DNA of 64,000 nucleotides from Deltaproteobacteria bacterium (GTDB taxonomy: Bacteria > Myxococcota_A > UBA9160 > SZUA-336), in contig JAJDAK010000012.1 of assembly GCA_029261895.1 (NCBI GenBank), positions 1 to 64,000 on the forward strand, in the 5' to 3' direction. Shown here one piece after another: positions 1 through 9,185 of the stretch (positions within the stretch are counted from its first letter, which is position 1; each line of letters opens with the position of its first letter). The notes beneath the pieces were generated by a model. That model made no database searches. It was not told the DNA's origin and saw only the letters and a program-made list of their open reading frames with translations. The position numbers were made by a program, and so were the translations under genes.

Positions 1-19
1 GAAATGTGCAACTTTTTAA

Positions 20-66
20 CCAACGTCCCCATTAATTGCAGTTTCTAAGGACCGTCCCCGTTTAAT
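20..66. repeat. Two imperfect direct repeats around a GTCCCC core
   Basis: Positions 20-37 and 49-66 are imperfect copies of the same word (cCGTCCCC followed by an A/T-rich TTAAT-like end). They lie just downstream of the DUF5989 stop. They look like a fragment of a dispersed repeat. The family is not identified from the sequence alone, and the left side of the window cuts the context. Confidence 0.35.
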
Positions 67-78
67 GGCATCACTACG

Positions 79-267
79 TTAGAAGAGCGTGTAGATGAAG
101 GGTGCGGCGCCAGTACCCGCGAGGAAGATTAATGCGCCCAGACCGAGGACGGAAACAATGACCGGTGCGAGCCACCACTTTTTATTGTCACGAAGGAATC
201 CGTAGAACTCACCCACCAGCGAAGTACGTTTCTTCTTGGCTTGGTCTTCGAAGTTTTCAGCCGCCAC
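79..267 (-). CDS. DUF5989 / SxtK-like small membrane protein
   Basis: A 62-residue protein with a charged N-terminal part (KKKR at 11-14, then a FYGFLRDNKKWW segment) and one strong membrane helix at about residues 33-52, ending in IYTLF. This is the layout of the DUF5989 (SxtK-like) family. The start is a GTG at 267, chosen because a GGAGGAG Shine-Dalgarno lies about 7 nt upstream; upstream in-frame sequence is not protein-like. It sits 16 nt after the SxtJ-like gene and last in the carbamoyltransferase cassette. Its molecular role is not known; co-occurrence suggests a membrane accessory to the carbamoyltransferase. Confidence 0.8.
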   Translation of the reverse strand: MAAENFEDQAKKKRTSLVGEFYGFLRDNKKWWLAPVIVSVLGLGALIFLAGTGAAPFIYTLF

Positions 268-283
268 GGGTTCTCTCCTCCAC

Positions 284-727
284 CTAGTACTGACGAAAAT
301 AGCGCTCTTGCTCTGGCATGGGTTTCGAGTCGATCCAATAACTTTCCGCGTTCGGATCCGGCTCACGCTCCAATGGATCACGACCCGCCAAACGCAGTCC
401 CCAACCGAACGGTGTGATGATGCCAAAGAAAAGCACGGTCATCATCACGTAGGAGATCACGAAACCGATGGGGAACGTGATCACGATCAAGCCGATGTAC
501 AGCGGCGCAAGGTACTGCGGCCGAATAGCACCAAGCACACCGCAGAATAGACCCAGAACGCCGAGCCCCCACGCGAGCGTCGAAGCCGCCGAACCGAAAT
601 CGAGGCCAAAAAGACCTCCACGCCAACCAATGAAAAGCCCAATCAATGGAAACGCGATCGCTGAAATCAAACCAAACTGCCTAAGCTGCTTGAGGTCGGG
701 TTTCCAGTCGATTTCGATTAAGGCCAT
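284..727 (-). CDS. SxtJ family membrane protein
   Basis: A 147-residue membrane protein. Hydrophobic helices can be seen at about 18-35, 47-66 and 72-105, and the C-terminal 40 residues are polar (RDPLEREPDPNAESYW), presumably cytosolic. Size, helix pattern and position directly after a carbamoyltransferase match the SxtJ family, first named from saxitoxin clusters but widespread in bacteria that do not make saxitoxin. It begins 2 nt after the carbamoyltransferase stop, so the two are almost certainly co-translated. The biochemical role is unknown. I infer membrane recruitment of the carbamoylation step or handling of a membrane-associated product. Confidence 0.8.
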   Translation of the reverse strand: MALIEIDWKPDLKQLRQFGLISAIAFPLIGLFIGWRGGLFGLDFGSAASTLAWGLGVLGLFCGVLGAIRPQYLAPLYIGLIVITFPIGFVISYVMMTVLFFGIITPFGWGLRLAGRDPLEREPDPNAESYWIDSKPMPEQERYFRQY

Positions 728-729
728 GG

Positions 730-2559
730 TTAATCCAACTCGAATTTCGCGAGATAGCGATTCACATCATGCGCTTCCGCCTTGGGTTGGTCCTGTTTCA
801 ACAGCACGTAGTTCTCAAGAACCAGAACATCCATATTCGTCGCCATGAAACAGCGGTACGCGTCTTCGGGGGTACACACGATGGGCTCACCGCGGATATT
901 GAAACTCGTGTTGATCACCACGGGGCAACCCGTCTGCTCGTAGAATCGCCTAATTAACGCGTAGTAGCGCGGATTTCGTTCGGGATCGACCGTTTGAACG
1001 CGAGCGGAATAGTCAACATGCGTAATCGCCGGTAAGTCAGATCGGATCTCTTTGAGTCGCGACAAAATATTTGAGATTGAACCGTCGACCGCATGCCGAC
1101 GCGCTTCTTGGACCGGTGCAACCAGAAGCATGTAGGGGCTTTCTTGGCCCGGTGACATCTCAAAGTAGTCCTGCACGTGTTCACGCAGCACGCTTGGCGC
1201 AAACGGGCGAAACGACTCTCGGAACTTGATCTTCAAATTCATCACTTCTTGCATCTTCGTTGAACGGGCATCACCGAGTATCGATCGAGCGCCCAACGCG
1301 CGCGGGCCAAACTCCATTGCGCCCGCGAAATGTCCAATCACGTTTTCATTCGCGATGAGTTCAGCCACCTGATCGACCAGCTGCTCTTCTGTTTCATAGC
1401 GTTGATATTTCGCGTCGACCGACTTGAGGAACGCCTCAATCTCGGGTCCATCATAACGGGGCCCCAGCAACGAACCGCGCTGTGCGTCTCCCGCGTGAAC
1501 ACGCCGAGGCTTCTCGAGGAGTTGATGCCAAACGAAGAGCGCAGCGCCGACCGCACCTCCGGCATCTCCGGCCGCGGGTTGAATCCAGACCTGTTCGAAC
1601 AGTCCCTCTCGCAAAATGCGCCCATTCCCGACACAGTTCAACGCCACCCCCCCAGCCATGACTAAGTCTTTACAGCCCGTGACTTCGCGCGCGTGGTGCG
1701 CAATACGCAGCATAATCTCTTCGGTTACGGCCTGTATGGATGCCGCGAGATCCACTTCGCGCTGGGTGATTTCGCTTTCGCGTGGACGTGGTGATCCCCC
1801 GAAAAGTCTCGCAAACTTCGGACTCGTCATTACATCGCTGTCGCAGTACCCGAAGTACGACATGTCCATTCGGAACGAGCCATCGTCTTTCAGATCGATC
1901 AGGTTTTCGAGAATATTATCGACATAACGAGGCGTGCCGTAGGGCGCCAAACCCATGAGCTTGTACTCACCGCTGTTAACTTTGAAACCGCAGAAATATG
2001 TGAACGCGCTGTAGAGCAAGCCGAGAGAATGCGGAAACCGTAGCTCTTTGAGCATCTCGATCTTGTTGCCACGACCACGCGCGATACTGCCCGTCGCCCA
2101 CTCACCCACGCCATCCAGCGTGAGAATCGCGGCTTCCTCGAACGGCGAGGGAAAGAATGCACTCGCAGCATGCGACTCGTGGTGTTCGGGAAAAACATAG
2201 CGGCCGTCATACGCGCCGCCCAACCCGCGATCTATTTCCCGAGGCGTATGAAGTTTCTGGCGCAGCCAGATCGGTAAACCCATACGAAAAAGTTTAAAAC
2301 CGCTGGGCGCATAGGAGAGATAGGTTTCGAGCAGACGATCAAACTTCAGCAGCGGTTTATCGTAGAACGCGACAAAGTCCAGATCACCCGCTTGAATATC
2401 AGCTTGCTTCAGACAAAACTCGACCGCTTTCACGGGGAAGCGATGATCGTGCTTCTTCCGCGTAAACCGCTCTTCTTGTGCGGCCGCGACGATTTCACCG
2501 TCGCGGACCAGACACGCAGCGCTGTCGTGATAGAACGCCGAGATGCCGAGGATATTCAA
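730..2559 (-). CDS. Carbamoyltransferase (NodU/CmcH/SxtI family)
   Basis: A 609-residue enzyme of the family that uses carbamoyl phosphate and ATP to carbamoylate a hydroxyl group through a carbamoyl-adenylate. The N-terminal Kae1-like domain (1 to about 350) shows the metal-binding HHESHAAS at 126-133, GEYKLMGLAPYG at 197-208 and the glycine-rich MAGGVALN at 301-308. The C-terminal carbamoyl-phosphate domain carries FGPRALGARSILGD at 417-430 and RESFRPFAPS. Length is normal for the family. It follows purS by 13 nt and heads a cassette with SxtJ-like and DUF5989 genes. The acceptor substrate is unknown; no antibiotic, Nod-factor or saxitoxin genes are nearby, so a housekeeping or envelope glycan acceptor is possible. 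Confidence 0.92.
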   Translation of the reverse strand: MNILGISAFYHDSAACLVRDGEIVAAAQEERFTRKKHDHRFPVKAVEFCLKQADIQAGDLDFVAFYDKPLLKFDRLLETYLSYAPSGFKLFRMGLPIWLRQKLHTPREIDRGLGGAYDGRYVFPEHHESHAASAFFPSPFEEAAILTLDGVGEWATGSIARGRGNKIEMLKELRFPHSLGLLYSAFTYFCGFKVNSGEYKLMGLAPYGTPRYVDNILENLIDLKDDGSFRMDMSYFGYCDSDVMTSPKFARLFGGSPRPRESEITQREVDLAASIQAVTEEIMLRIAHHAREVTGCKDLVMAGGVALNCVGNGRILREGLFEQVWIQPAAGDAGGAVGAALFVWHQLLEKPRRVHAGDAQRGSLLGPRYDGPEIEAFLKSVDAKYQRYETEEQLVDQVAELIANENVIGHFAGAMEFGPRALGARSILGDARSTKMQEVMNLKIKFRESFRPFAPSVLREHVQDYFEMSPGQESPYMLLVAPVQEARRHAVDGSISNILSRLKEIRSDLPAITHVDYSARVQTVDPERNPRYYALIRRFYEQTGCPVVINTSFNIRGEPIVCTPEDAYRCFMATNMDVLVLENYVLLKQDQPKAEAHDVNRYLAKFELD

Positions 2560-2572
2560 GCGTGCCCTCGCC

Positions 2573-2815
2573 CTACTCCAGTATCACGATTTCGTATTGC
2601 TCGATCACAGGATTCGCCAGCAGCTTTTCACACATTTCACGAACTTGGTCACGTGCTACTTCTTTGGATGAAGTTTCCAATTCCAAAGTGATCACGCGGC
2701 CCACACGCGCCGAATTCACAGCTGCATGGCCCAGGTCGTGCAACGCAGACTGCAGCGCGCGACCTTCAGGGTCCAATACACCTTCTTTCGGGCTCACCAA
2801 TACCTGAACCGTCAT
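2573..2815 (-). CDS. purS: Phosphoribosylformylglycinamidine synthase subunit PurS
   Basis: An 80-residue protein with the whole PurS fold. It starts TVQVLVSPKEGVLDPEGRAL and carries the VGRVITLELE strand, then EKLLANPVIEQYEI near the end. PurS bridges PurL and PurQ in the three-part FGAM synthase of de novo purine synthesis (FGAR plus glutamine to FGAM). The start overlaps the purB stop by 4 nt (2812-2815), showing tight coupling. In many bacteria purQ and purL follow purS; here a carbamoyltransferase follows instead, so purL and purQ must lie outside this window. Confidence 0.93.
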   Translation of the reverse strand: MTVQVLVSPKEGVLDPEGRALQSALHDLGHAAVNSARVGRVITLELETSSKEVARDQVREMCEKLLANPVIEQYEIVILE

Positions 2816-4113
2816 ACATTCTCCTCGAATACGCGCTGAAAGATCGTATCGACTTGGCCTAAATGCTGCTCCAGGTCAAAGCACGCCGATAGCTCCGCGG
2901 ACGAAAGCACGTCCGTCACTTCAGAATCTGCAGAAAGCCGGTCATAGAGATGGCCGCCCTCATCCCACGTCGCCATTGCGTGGCTCTGCACCAACCGGTA
3001 AGCATCCTGGCGCGTCAGTCCGTGACGCGCGAGCGCCAATAGAACCGTGCCCGAAAACACCAGTCCGCGTGCGGAATCCAAGTTTTCACGCATACGCTCT
3101 GGGAAGATCTTCAGCTTGTCGATCAACCCCGCGAGTCGATGCAACATGAAGTGCAACGCGGTAGTGGCGTCGGGGCCGATCACGCGTTCGACGGAGCTAT
3201 TAGAAATATCGCGCTCATGCCAGAGTGCGGTGTTTTCCATCGCGCTCGCCGCGTAGCCACGCATCAGCCGCGCCAAACCCGTGAGCGTTTCAAAACGCCA
3301 AGGGTTGCGCTTATGCGGCATGGCAGAACTGCCTTTTTGTTCGGAACCAAAGTGTTCCTGCACTTCCCGTACTTCGGTCCGAGCCAGATGGCGAATTTCA
3401 ACGGCAAAACGTTCGATCGAACTCGCCGTCTGCGCCATCGCAGAAAAAAGCTGCGCGTGACGATCCCGCGGAATCACCTGTGTCGAAATCGGCTCCGCCT
3501 CAAGGCCGAGTTCTTCCATGGCTTCGGCTTCAATTTCCGGTTCGAGATGCGCAAAGGTACCGACGGCTCCCGACACCTGGCCCACAGCGATCTGATCGCG
3601 CGCGTCCGACAGGCGCTCGTAGTGACGATTCATCTCTGCATAGGCATAAAGGAGTTTCAAACCAAACGTCGTAGGCTCGGCAAAGACTCCATGCGTGCGA
3701 CCGACCGTGACCGTATTCCGGTGCTCGAGCGCGCGCCGCTTCAACGCATCAAGAACGGCACACAACTGCTCGAGGATCAAATCGGTTGCATCGCGGAGTT
3801 GCAACGCGAAACAGGTATCGAGAACGTCTGACGATGTCATCCCGAGATGCACATAGCGCGACGCCGGCCCCACCTCTTCGGCGAGCGCATCAAGGTAGGC
3901 GTTAACATCGTGGTGAACGCGCGCTTCGATTTCGGCCACGCGCTCAGGGTTCACACGCGCGCGCTTTTCAATCGTCTCGAACGCCTCACGGGGGATGCGG
4001 CCACGGCTCGCCAACGCCCGACAGACCGCCACTTCGATCCGTGTCCAAAGCAGGTAGCGGTTCTCATCGGACCAAAGCTTGTCCATCTCGGGGCGCGAAT
4101 ATCTCGCAATCAT
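2812..4113 (-). CDS. purB: Adenylosuccinate lyase
   Basis: A 433-residue member of the fumarase/aspartase superfamily that cleaves SAICAR and adenylosuccinate, releasing fumarate, in purine synthesis. Family motifs are present: TSSDVLDT at 93-100, GRTHG at 138-142 and the mobile signature loop GSSAMPHKRNP at 261-271 with its catalytic serine. The C-terminal ADSL domain is complete. Length is typical of the short bacterial form. It lies 12 nt downstream of cdsA and overlaps purS by 4 nt, forming a purB-purS pair within a long operon. Confidence 0.96.
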   Translation of the reverse strand: MIARYSRPEMDKLWSDENRYLLWTRIEVAVCRALASRGRIPREAFETIEKRARVNPERVAEIEARVHHDVNAYLDALAEEVGPASRYVHLGMTSSDVLDTCFALQLRDATDLILEQLCAVLDALKRRALEHRNTVTVGRTHGVFAEPTTFGLKLLYAYAEMNRHYERLSDARDQIAVGQVSGAVGTFAHLEPEIEAEAMEELGLEAEPISTQVIPRDRHAQLFSAMAQTASSIERFAVEIRHLARTEVREVQEHFGSEQKGSSAMPHKRNPWRFETLTGLARLMRGYAASAMENTALWHERDISNSSVERVIGPDATTALHFMLHRLAGLIDKLKIFPERMRENLDSARGLVFSGTVLLALARHGLTRQDAYRLVQSHAMATWDEGGHLYDRLSADSEVTDVLSSAELSACFDLEQHLGQVDTIFQRVFEENV

Positions 4114-4125
4114 CGAAATTCCTTG

Positions 4126-5091
4126 CTAAGCCACGTACCGAAAGTAGTAGTACGCGAGCGAGAGGTAGTACATCACCGGCAGGGCCAGCAATGCGGAATC
4201 CACGCGGTCCAGCATACCCCCAATACCCGGCAGGATCGAGCCCGCATCCTTGAGATCGGCATCGCGCTTCAGGACGGACTCCACGAGGTCTCCAAGGATG
4301 GAAACGATGGCCATCACCATGCCAAAGAGAGCCGCGGTCACTGCCGAAAAGTCTCGCGCGAGATCGCCGGGGATCACGTAGTCGAAGAGCCACTTCATCA
4401 GTACCGCGCCCACGGCCGCAGTCAGAATACCGCCGATCGCGCCCTCTACAGTCTTGTTGGGGCTGATCTCCGCCGCAAGCTTGCGGCGTCCCCAGCGCCG
4501 CCCCGCGAAATACGCCCCCGCATCAGACAGCACCGCACCCGTGAGGCATAGCATCATCAAAAAGAATCCGATCTGTGGATCCAGCACCGCGGCATCTGTC
4601 GCGGGATAGCGTCGCGCGAGCTCATCGTGCATGTAGCGAACCGATACCGCGTGCGAGAGCAGCCAGCCTACGTAAAACACACCGAAGAAGGTCGCTGAAA
4701 CGCTCGCGATCGCCTCGCGAATCTCAATCTTTGTAAGTTGAAGAATCATCACGGTCAGCAAGAGCATCGTCATGAACGTGGTTGCCCAGAACGCGTCGCC
4801 AACGAAAAAGATCACTGGTAGTACCGCGGCTGAAATCGTTCCAAGCAATCGGTGCGGATTCGCGCCTTTGGCCGAGATGAAACCGTAGAACTCAGAGATC
4901 GCCAGCACATCGATAATAATCACGACACTGAGAAACAGCATGCCACCGGTGTAACAGGCCCAAATGACCGGTGGAATCAGGAACGCCGCAGAAATTAGAC
5001 GCAGCGTTAAGTTACTCATACGCCGCCGCGGCTCTTCGGGCTCGCGCGGGCTTGGCGGGCGTGGGTGCGCGATATCGGGTGAGTCGGTCAT
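4126..5091 (-). CDS. cdsA: Phosphatidate cytidylyltransferase
   Basis: Makes CDP-diacylglycerol from phosphatidate and CTP in the inner membrane, the branch point of phospholipid synthesis. The C-terminal half holds the family signature SDAGAYFAGRRWGRRKLA, then ISPNKTVEG, and ends with LPGIGGMLDRVDS. Most family members have His where this protein has Ile in the LPG(H)GG motif. About eight membrane helices are visible. The ATG at 5091 lies one base after the dut stop and is preferred. A longer reading from 5142 would run through dut, and the shorter MSNLTLRL start at 5016 is also possible. The N-terminal 25 residues are proline-rich and polar. Confidence 0.9.
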   Translation of the reverse strand: MTDSPDIAHPRPPSPREPEEPRRRMSNLTLRLISAAFLIPPVIWACYTGGMLFLSVVIIIDVLAISEFYGFISAKGANPHRLLGTISAAVLPVIFFVGDAFWATTFMTMLLLTVMILQLTKIEIREAIASVSATFFGVFYVGWLLSHAVSVRYMHDELARRYPATDAAVLDPQIGFFLMMLCLTGAVLSDAGAYFAGRRWGRRKLAAEISPNKTVEGAIGGILTAAVGAVLMKWLFDYVIPGDLARDFSAVTAALFGMVMAIVSILGDLVESVLKRDADLKDAGSILPGIGGMLDRVDSALLALPVMYYLSLAYYYFRYVA

Positions 5092-5092
5092 C

Positions 5093-5560
5093 TTACTTCG
5101 TTCCCGTGGAACCGAAACCGCCCGCGCCACGTGAAGTCTCACCCAATTGGTCTTCGCTCGTCACCTCGCTCCACCGTGCTTGCACGATGGGCGACACAAC
5201 CAATTGCGCGATGCGATCCCCACGATGAATCTCGAACGCTGCGTTGCCGCCATTCTCTAAAATGACCTGCACTTCACCGCGGTAGTCCGAGTCGATCGTT
5301 CCCGGCGCGTTCGGCAAGCGAATTCCGTGTCGCAGTGCCAAGCCTGAACGCGGACGAATCTGGGCTTCGTAACCTTCGGGAATCGCAAGCGCGAAACCCG
5401 TCGGCACCTGAAGGCGTTGACCCGGGTCAAGCGTCAGATCCTTCTCGACCGCCGCGCGTAGATCCACACCAGCGCTTCCCGATGTTGCGTAGTCGGGCAA
5501 CGGAAGATCTGCGTCGAGCTCTCCTCGCACGCGAAAGATTTGAACTTCTATCAATGTCAC
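5093..5560 (-). CDS. dut: Deoxyuridine 5'-triphosphate nucleotidohydrolase (dUTPase)
   Basis: A 155-residue trimeric dUTPase that hydrolyses dUTP to dUMP and pyrophosphate, keeping uracil out of DNA. The five motifs can be read: SAGVDLRA near 29-36, RPRSGLAL, the uracil-binding hairpin [22 protein letters not shown], and the flexible C-terminal GGFGSTG arm. The start overlaps the stop of the M16 peptidase gene by 4 nt. The order pnp, M16 peptidase, dut is common in deltaproteobacterial-type genomes. Length and motifs are ordinary. Confidence 0.96.
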   Translation of the reverse strand: MTLIEVQIFRVRGELDADLPLPDYATSGSAGVDLRAAVEKDLTLDPGQRLQVPTGFALAIPEGYEAQIRPRSGLALRHGIRLPNAPGTIDSDYRGEVQVILENGGNAAFEIHRGDRIAQLVVSPIVQARWSEVTSEDQLGETSRGAGGFGSTGTK

Positions 5561-6837
5561 GCTGCAAACTCCAATCCATCCGCAGGAAGATGACTCGCCA
5601 TGACCGGACCCATCGCCGCTAAGGTCATCGGCCCCGCCAGAAGCTCCGCGGCCAAATCACGTAGGTCGCCCAGTGTAACGAGATCGATGTCTTTCAGCTG
5701 ATGCGCACGATCCAAGCGCTCGTCGTTCAAGAGCAGCTGCTCCGCGAGATACCCCTGGCGGGCCTCGGTCGATTCTTGACTGAGGCGCGTTCCAACGCGC
5801 AAATGATGTTGAGCCGATCCAAGTTCTTCGGCCGTCAGGTCACCATCGCGCACGCCTTGCATCACTTCTTGAATCACCTCGATGGCTTGGTCCAACTTCT
5901 GCGGTGCTACGCCAGCGTAGATGTTAAAACTTCCCGCATCGAGATAGCCATGCGTGGCGGTGTAGATGGAATACGCAAGCCCGCGTCGATCGCGCACCTC
6001 TCGAAACAACCGGGATGAGTAGCCCTCCCCCACGATGACCGAAAGTAGCTCAGCGGCGGTGTAGCGCGGATCACTGCGTGAAACACCGGGCGAGCAAAGA
6101 CAGAGATGCACCTGTTCGAGATCGCGTTCCAAAACTTCGGTTGAAGCGCCGTACACCGGTTTCAGCTGTAGCGGTAATGGTTCACCCGTCGGCACCGGCG
6201 CAACCGCGCGCTCGATCCATTCGACGATCTGACCATGGTCGACCTTACCCACCGCCGCCACCACCAAGCGATTTGCAACCAGCTGTGCGCGATAGTACGC
6301 ACGAATTTGATCCAACGTCAGACTGGAAACCGCGGCAATCGAACCGGCGACGGGAAGCGCCAGAGGATGATCGCGAAAAAAGATCCGGTCGCAGAGATCC
6401 CCAACACGGTCTTCGGGTGAATCCTCAACGGATGAGATCTCAGACAGGATGACCTCGCGTTCGCGTTCGACCTCATCGTCGATTCCTGGGGGCAGTGCAT
6501 CCGCCGATAGATCGCCGAATAAATCGACAACTTCCTCGAGATCCTCGGCAAGCACGCGCGTATGCAGGCAGAGGGTTTCCTTGCCCGTGTATGCGTTCGA
6601 TACACCGCCAAGACGATCGATCTGTCGATTCACGTCATCGGTGCTGCGTTGCCGGGTCCCCCGGAACACCAGATGCTCGATGAAATGCGAGATTCCGTTG
6701 TTCGCTTCGCTTTCATAACGTGAGCCCGTTGGGTAATAGAAACCCAAGCACACGCTTTCGGCCGTGGGTACGGATTCGGTAACAATCCGTACCCCACGGT
6801 CGAGCGTTGAACAACGGGGTTGGTCAATCGACCCCAA
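5557..6837 (-). CDS. M16 family zinc peptidase (processing-peptidase type)
   Basis: About 426 residues with the inverted zincin motif HFIEH at residues 51-55 and the distal glutamate ligand at about 133 (VILSEI), so it is predicted to be an active metallopeptidase. The C-terminal M16_C domain (about 170-400) is present, giving the usual two-domain subunit of the MPP/PqqL group. I chose the TTG at 6837 because GAGG stands about 6 nt upstream and it lies 19 nt after the pnp stop. The first upstream ATG, at 6966, would lie inside pnp. The gene sits between pnp and dut, with a 4-nt overlap to dut. Cytosolic location is inferred because no signal peptide is seen. Confidence 0.88.
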   Translation of the reverse strand: MGSIDQPRCSTLDRGVRIVTESVPTAESVCLGFYYPTGSRYESEANNGISHFIEHLVFRGTRQRSTDDVNRQIDRLGGVSNAYTGKETLCLHTRVLAEDLEEVVDLFGDLSADALPPGIDDEVEREREVILSEISSVEDSPEDRVGDLCDRIFFRDHPLALPVAGSIAAVSSLTLDQIRAYYRAQLVANRLVVAAVGKVDHGQIVEWIERAVAPVPTGEPLPLQLKPVYGASTEVLERDLEQVHLCLCSPGVSRSDPRYTAAELLSVIVGEGYSSRLFREVRDRRGLAYSIYTATHGYLDAGSFNIYAGVAPQKLDQAIEVIQEVMQGVRDGDLTAEELGSAQHHLRVGTRLSQESTEARQGYLAEQLLLNDERLDRAHQLKDIDLVTLGDLRDLAAELLAGPMTLAAMGPVMASHLPADGLEFAA

Positions 6838-6856
6838 TAGATCCTCGATGAACGGG

Positions 6857-9025
6857 TTATTGCGAGGCTTCCACGCCCTCTTCAAGCGCGGCACGCCGAG
6901 ACAGTCGAATCTTTCCCGAGGGATCGACATCAAGGCATTTGACCATGACTTCGTCCCCTTCGACACAGATATCTTCTACCTTGGCCACGCGCCCGTCGGC
7001 AAGCTCGGAAATATGCAACAGACCGTCGGTTCCGGGAAAGATTTCGACGAAGGCGCCGAAGTCCGTGACTTTTTTCACTTTCCCGAGATACAGCTTACCG
7101 ACTTCCGCTTCCTGTGTAATTTCCTTGACCATCGCTTCGCAGCGTTCGAGCGAATCACGATCGTTACCGAAAATAATCACACGTCCGGAATCCTCGATGT
7201 CGATCTTCGCACCGGTGACCTCTTGAATCGAACGGATCACCTTGCCACCCGGCCCTATGACGTCGCGAATACGATCGGGCTTGATCCAGAATACGCTGAC
7301 CCGCGGCGCGTTATCGTTGACCTCTTCGCGGGCAACGAATCCAGGCAACACATCCTTGGTTTCTTCTTCCATGCGACTCAGGATATGCAACCGACCCTCG
7401 CGTGCCTGTTCGAGTGCGGCTTCAACCACCGCCCACTCCAGGCCGTCGATCTTGATATCCATTTGAATCGCAGTAATACCCTCGCGTGATCCAGCAACCT
7501 TGAAGTCCATATCGCCGAGATGATCTTCATCGCCGAGAATATCCGACAAAATCGCGTTCTTGCCGTTCTCAGTAATCAGCCCCATCGCGATCCCGGCGAC
7601 CGGCGCCTTGATCTTCACGCCCGCATCCATCAACGCGAGCGTACTGCCGCAAACGGTCGCCATCGACGACGACCCATTGGACTCCGTAACTTCGGAAACA
7701 ATGCGAATCGTATACGGGCTCTCTTCCGTTTCCGGCAGCACCGACTTCACGGCGCGTTCAGCGAGCGCACCGTGACCGGTTTCGCGACGGTTCGGGCCGC
7801 GCAACGGTTTAACTTCACCAACACTAAACGGTGGGAAGTTGTAGTGCAGGTAGAAGCTCCGATAAAACGTGTCCTTCAAACCTTCGATCATCTGTTCGTC
7901 GCGCGAGCTGCCCAACGTGACCGACGCAATCGCCTGCGTTTCACCGCGGGTAAACAACGAATTGCCGTGAACCCGTGGAAAGACACCGACTTCACAGGTG
8001 ATTGGTCGAATATCTTTCAATCCTCGACCATCGATGCGACGTCCCTCATTGAGAATCTGGCCGCGCATCTGCCCCGCCTTGATGTCCTCAATGACCTGCT
8101 TCACATCGCCCGTGAACTGACGCAGCTTCGCTTGCGCGTCTTCAACAGCCTCGAGGCTGCCAAACGACTGCGGCTCCGCGCGTTTGGAAGAAACCAGATC
8201 ATTGACGACTGACTTCTTGATCTCACCAAGCTTCTTATAGCGCTGGATCTTGTCTTGGATCTGCAACGCTCCCTTTGTCTGATCGCTCGCAATCGCCTCG
8301 ACCTTCGCCCGAAGATCCGCATCGATGACCGAAACGGTGACCTCGCGCGTCGGCTTACCAGCGCGACCCACCAAATCCTGCTGGGCTTTGATGATGGTTT
8401 GAATCTGTTCATGTCCAAAGCGCAGCGCCGAGAGCACGTCCGCTTCCGATACCTGCAGCGCACCCCCTTCCACCATCACGATCGCGTCATGCTTGCCCGC
8501 GACAATAATCGTGAGGTCGGCGTTGTCGACTTCCTCAAAGCTTGGGTTCGCAATCAGCTGTCCGTCTACCCGAGACACGCGCACCGCGCCAATCGGATTG
8601 GGGAACGGCACATCTGCCAACGAAACCGCGGCCGACGCACCAATGAAACCCAACATATCCGTATCGTAGTTCGGGTCGGCCGAAAGCACGGTCGCTGTTA
8701 CCTGGGTTTCGTCGCGATAACCGTCCGCAAAGAGCGGTCGCAACGAACGGTCAATGAACCGCGACGTCAAAATTTCTTTTTCCGTCAGGCGACCTTCTCG
8801 TTTGAAAAATCCACCGGGAATCCGACCCGCCGCATAAACCTTTTCGATGTAATCGACCGTCAGCGGGAAGAAATCGATGCCTTCGCGTGGCTTCGCGGAG
8901 TTCACGGTCACCAAGACCGCGGATTCACCGGACGTCACTAGGGCGGACCCGCTGGATTGCTTGGCAATCCGGCCGGTTTCGATCGAAATCGACTTTCCGC
9001 CAACGTTAAATTCAACCTTATCCAT
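6857..9025 (-). CDS. pnp: Polyribonucleotide nucleotidyltransferase
   Basis: A 722-residue PNPase, the phosphorolytic 3'-to-5' exoribonuclease of the RNA degradosome. Two RNase PH-like domains are seen, the first with FFKREGRLTEKEILTSR and RPLF, the second with LRGPNRRETGHGALAERA and AGVKIKAPVAGIAMGL. They are followed by a KH domain (RIRDVIGPGGKVIRSI) and an S1 domain (GKVKKVTDFGAFVEIFPG). Length is normal. It lies downstream of rpsO. The 200-nt gap between them holds a terminator and a long hairpin that resemble, in position, the E. coli rpsO-pnp processing region. Confidence 0.97.
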   Translation of the reverse strand: MDKVEFNVGGKSISIETGRIAKQSSGSALVTSGESAVLVTVNSAKPREGIDFFPLTVDYIEKVYAAGRIPGGFFKREGRLTEKEILTSRFIDRSLRPLFADGYRDETQVTATVLSADPNYDTDMLGFIGASAAVSLADVPFPNPIGAVRVSRVDGQLIANPSFEEVDNADLTIIVAGKHDAIVMVEGGALQVSEADVLSALRFGHEQIQTIIKAQQDLVGRAGKPTREVTVSVIDADLRAKVEAIASDQTKGALQIQDKIQRYKKLGEIKKSVVNDLVSSKRAEPQSFGSLEAVEDAQAKLRQFTGDVKQVIEDIKAGQMRGQILNEGRRIDGRGLKDIRPITCEVGVFPRVHGNSLFTRGETQAIASVTLGSSRDEQMIEGLKDTFYRSFYLHYNFPPFSVGEVKPLRGPNRRETGHGALAERAVKSVLPETEESPYTIRIVSEVTESNGSSSMATVCGSTLALMDAGVKIKAPVAGIAMGLITENGKNAILSDILGDEDHLGDMDFKVAGSREGITAIQMDIKIDGLEWAVVEAALEQAREGRLHILSRMEEETKDVLPGFVAREEVNDNAPRVSVFWIKPDRIRDVIGPGGKVIRSIQEVTGAKIDIEDSGRVIIFGNDRDSLERCEAMVKEITQEAEVGKLYLGKVKKVTDFGAFVEIFPGTDGLLHISELADGRVAKVEDICVEGDEVMVKCLDVDPSGKIRLSRRAALEEGVEASQ

Positions 9026-9116
9026 CTTCGCTCCTACGCAGGCGCACGCGAGTCTACCGACTCATCGAGCCTGCTGTTTTTGTTTCTCGCGAGATGTGGG
9101 TTGGGAGGATGAAATT

Positions 9117-9182
9117 GGAATGCGGAATGAGCGCTGCGTAAAATCTGCTTTTACGTAGTGCTCATCCCACACCTCGCATTCC
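9117..9182 (-). promoter_or_regulatory. Long hairpin in the rpsO-pnp intergenic region
   Basis: An inner stem pairs 9127-9143 with 9149-9165 (17 bp, two positions not Watson-Crick) around a 5-nt loop. An outer stem pairs 9117-9124 with 9175-9182 (8 bp), leaving a 9-nt bulge at 9166-9174. It lies about 90 nt upstream of the pnp start. In E. coli a hairpin at the same place is cut by RNase III and controls pnp autoregulation; the same role here is inference. In the pnp-sense RNA the two odd inner positions are A-C mismatches; on the other strand they would be G-U pairs. Confidence 0.55.
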
Positions 9183-9185
9183 TGT

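Noticed and set aside
730..2559. Saxitoxin or antibiotic biosynthesis
   Set aside because: SxtI/J/K-like genes occur in many bacteria; no polyketide, amidinotransferase or other tailoring genes accompany them here.
3139..3831. Long plus-strand frame inside purB (230 codons)
   Set aside because: Antisense shadow of a well-conserved enzyme; composition is Arg/His-rich and no family is recognisable.
7520..8941. Long plus-strand frames opposite pnp
   Set aside because: Antisense shadows of PNPase, which is complete and conserved across the same bases.
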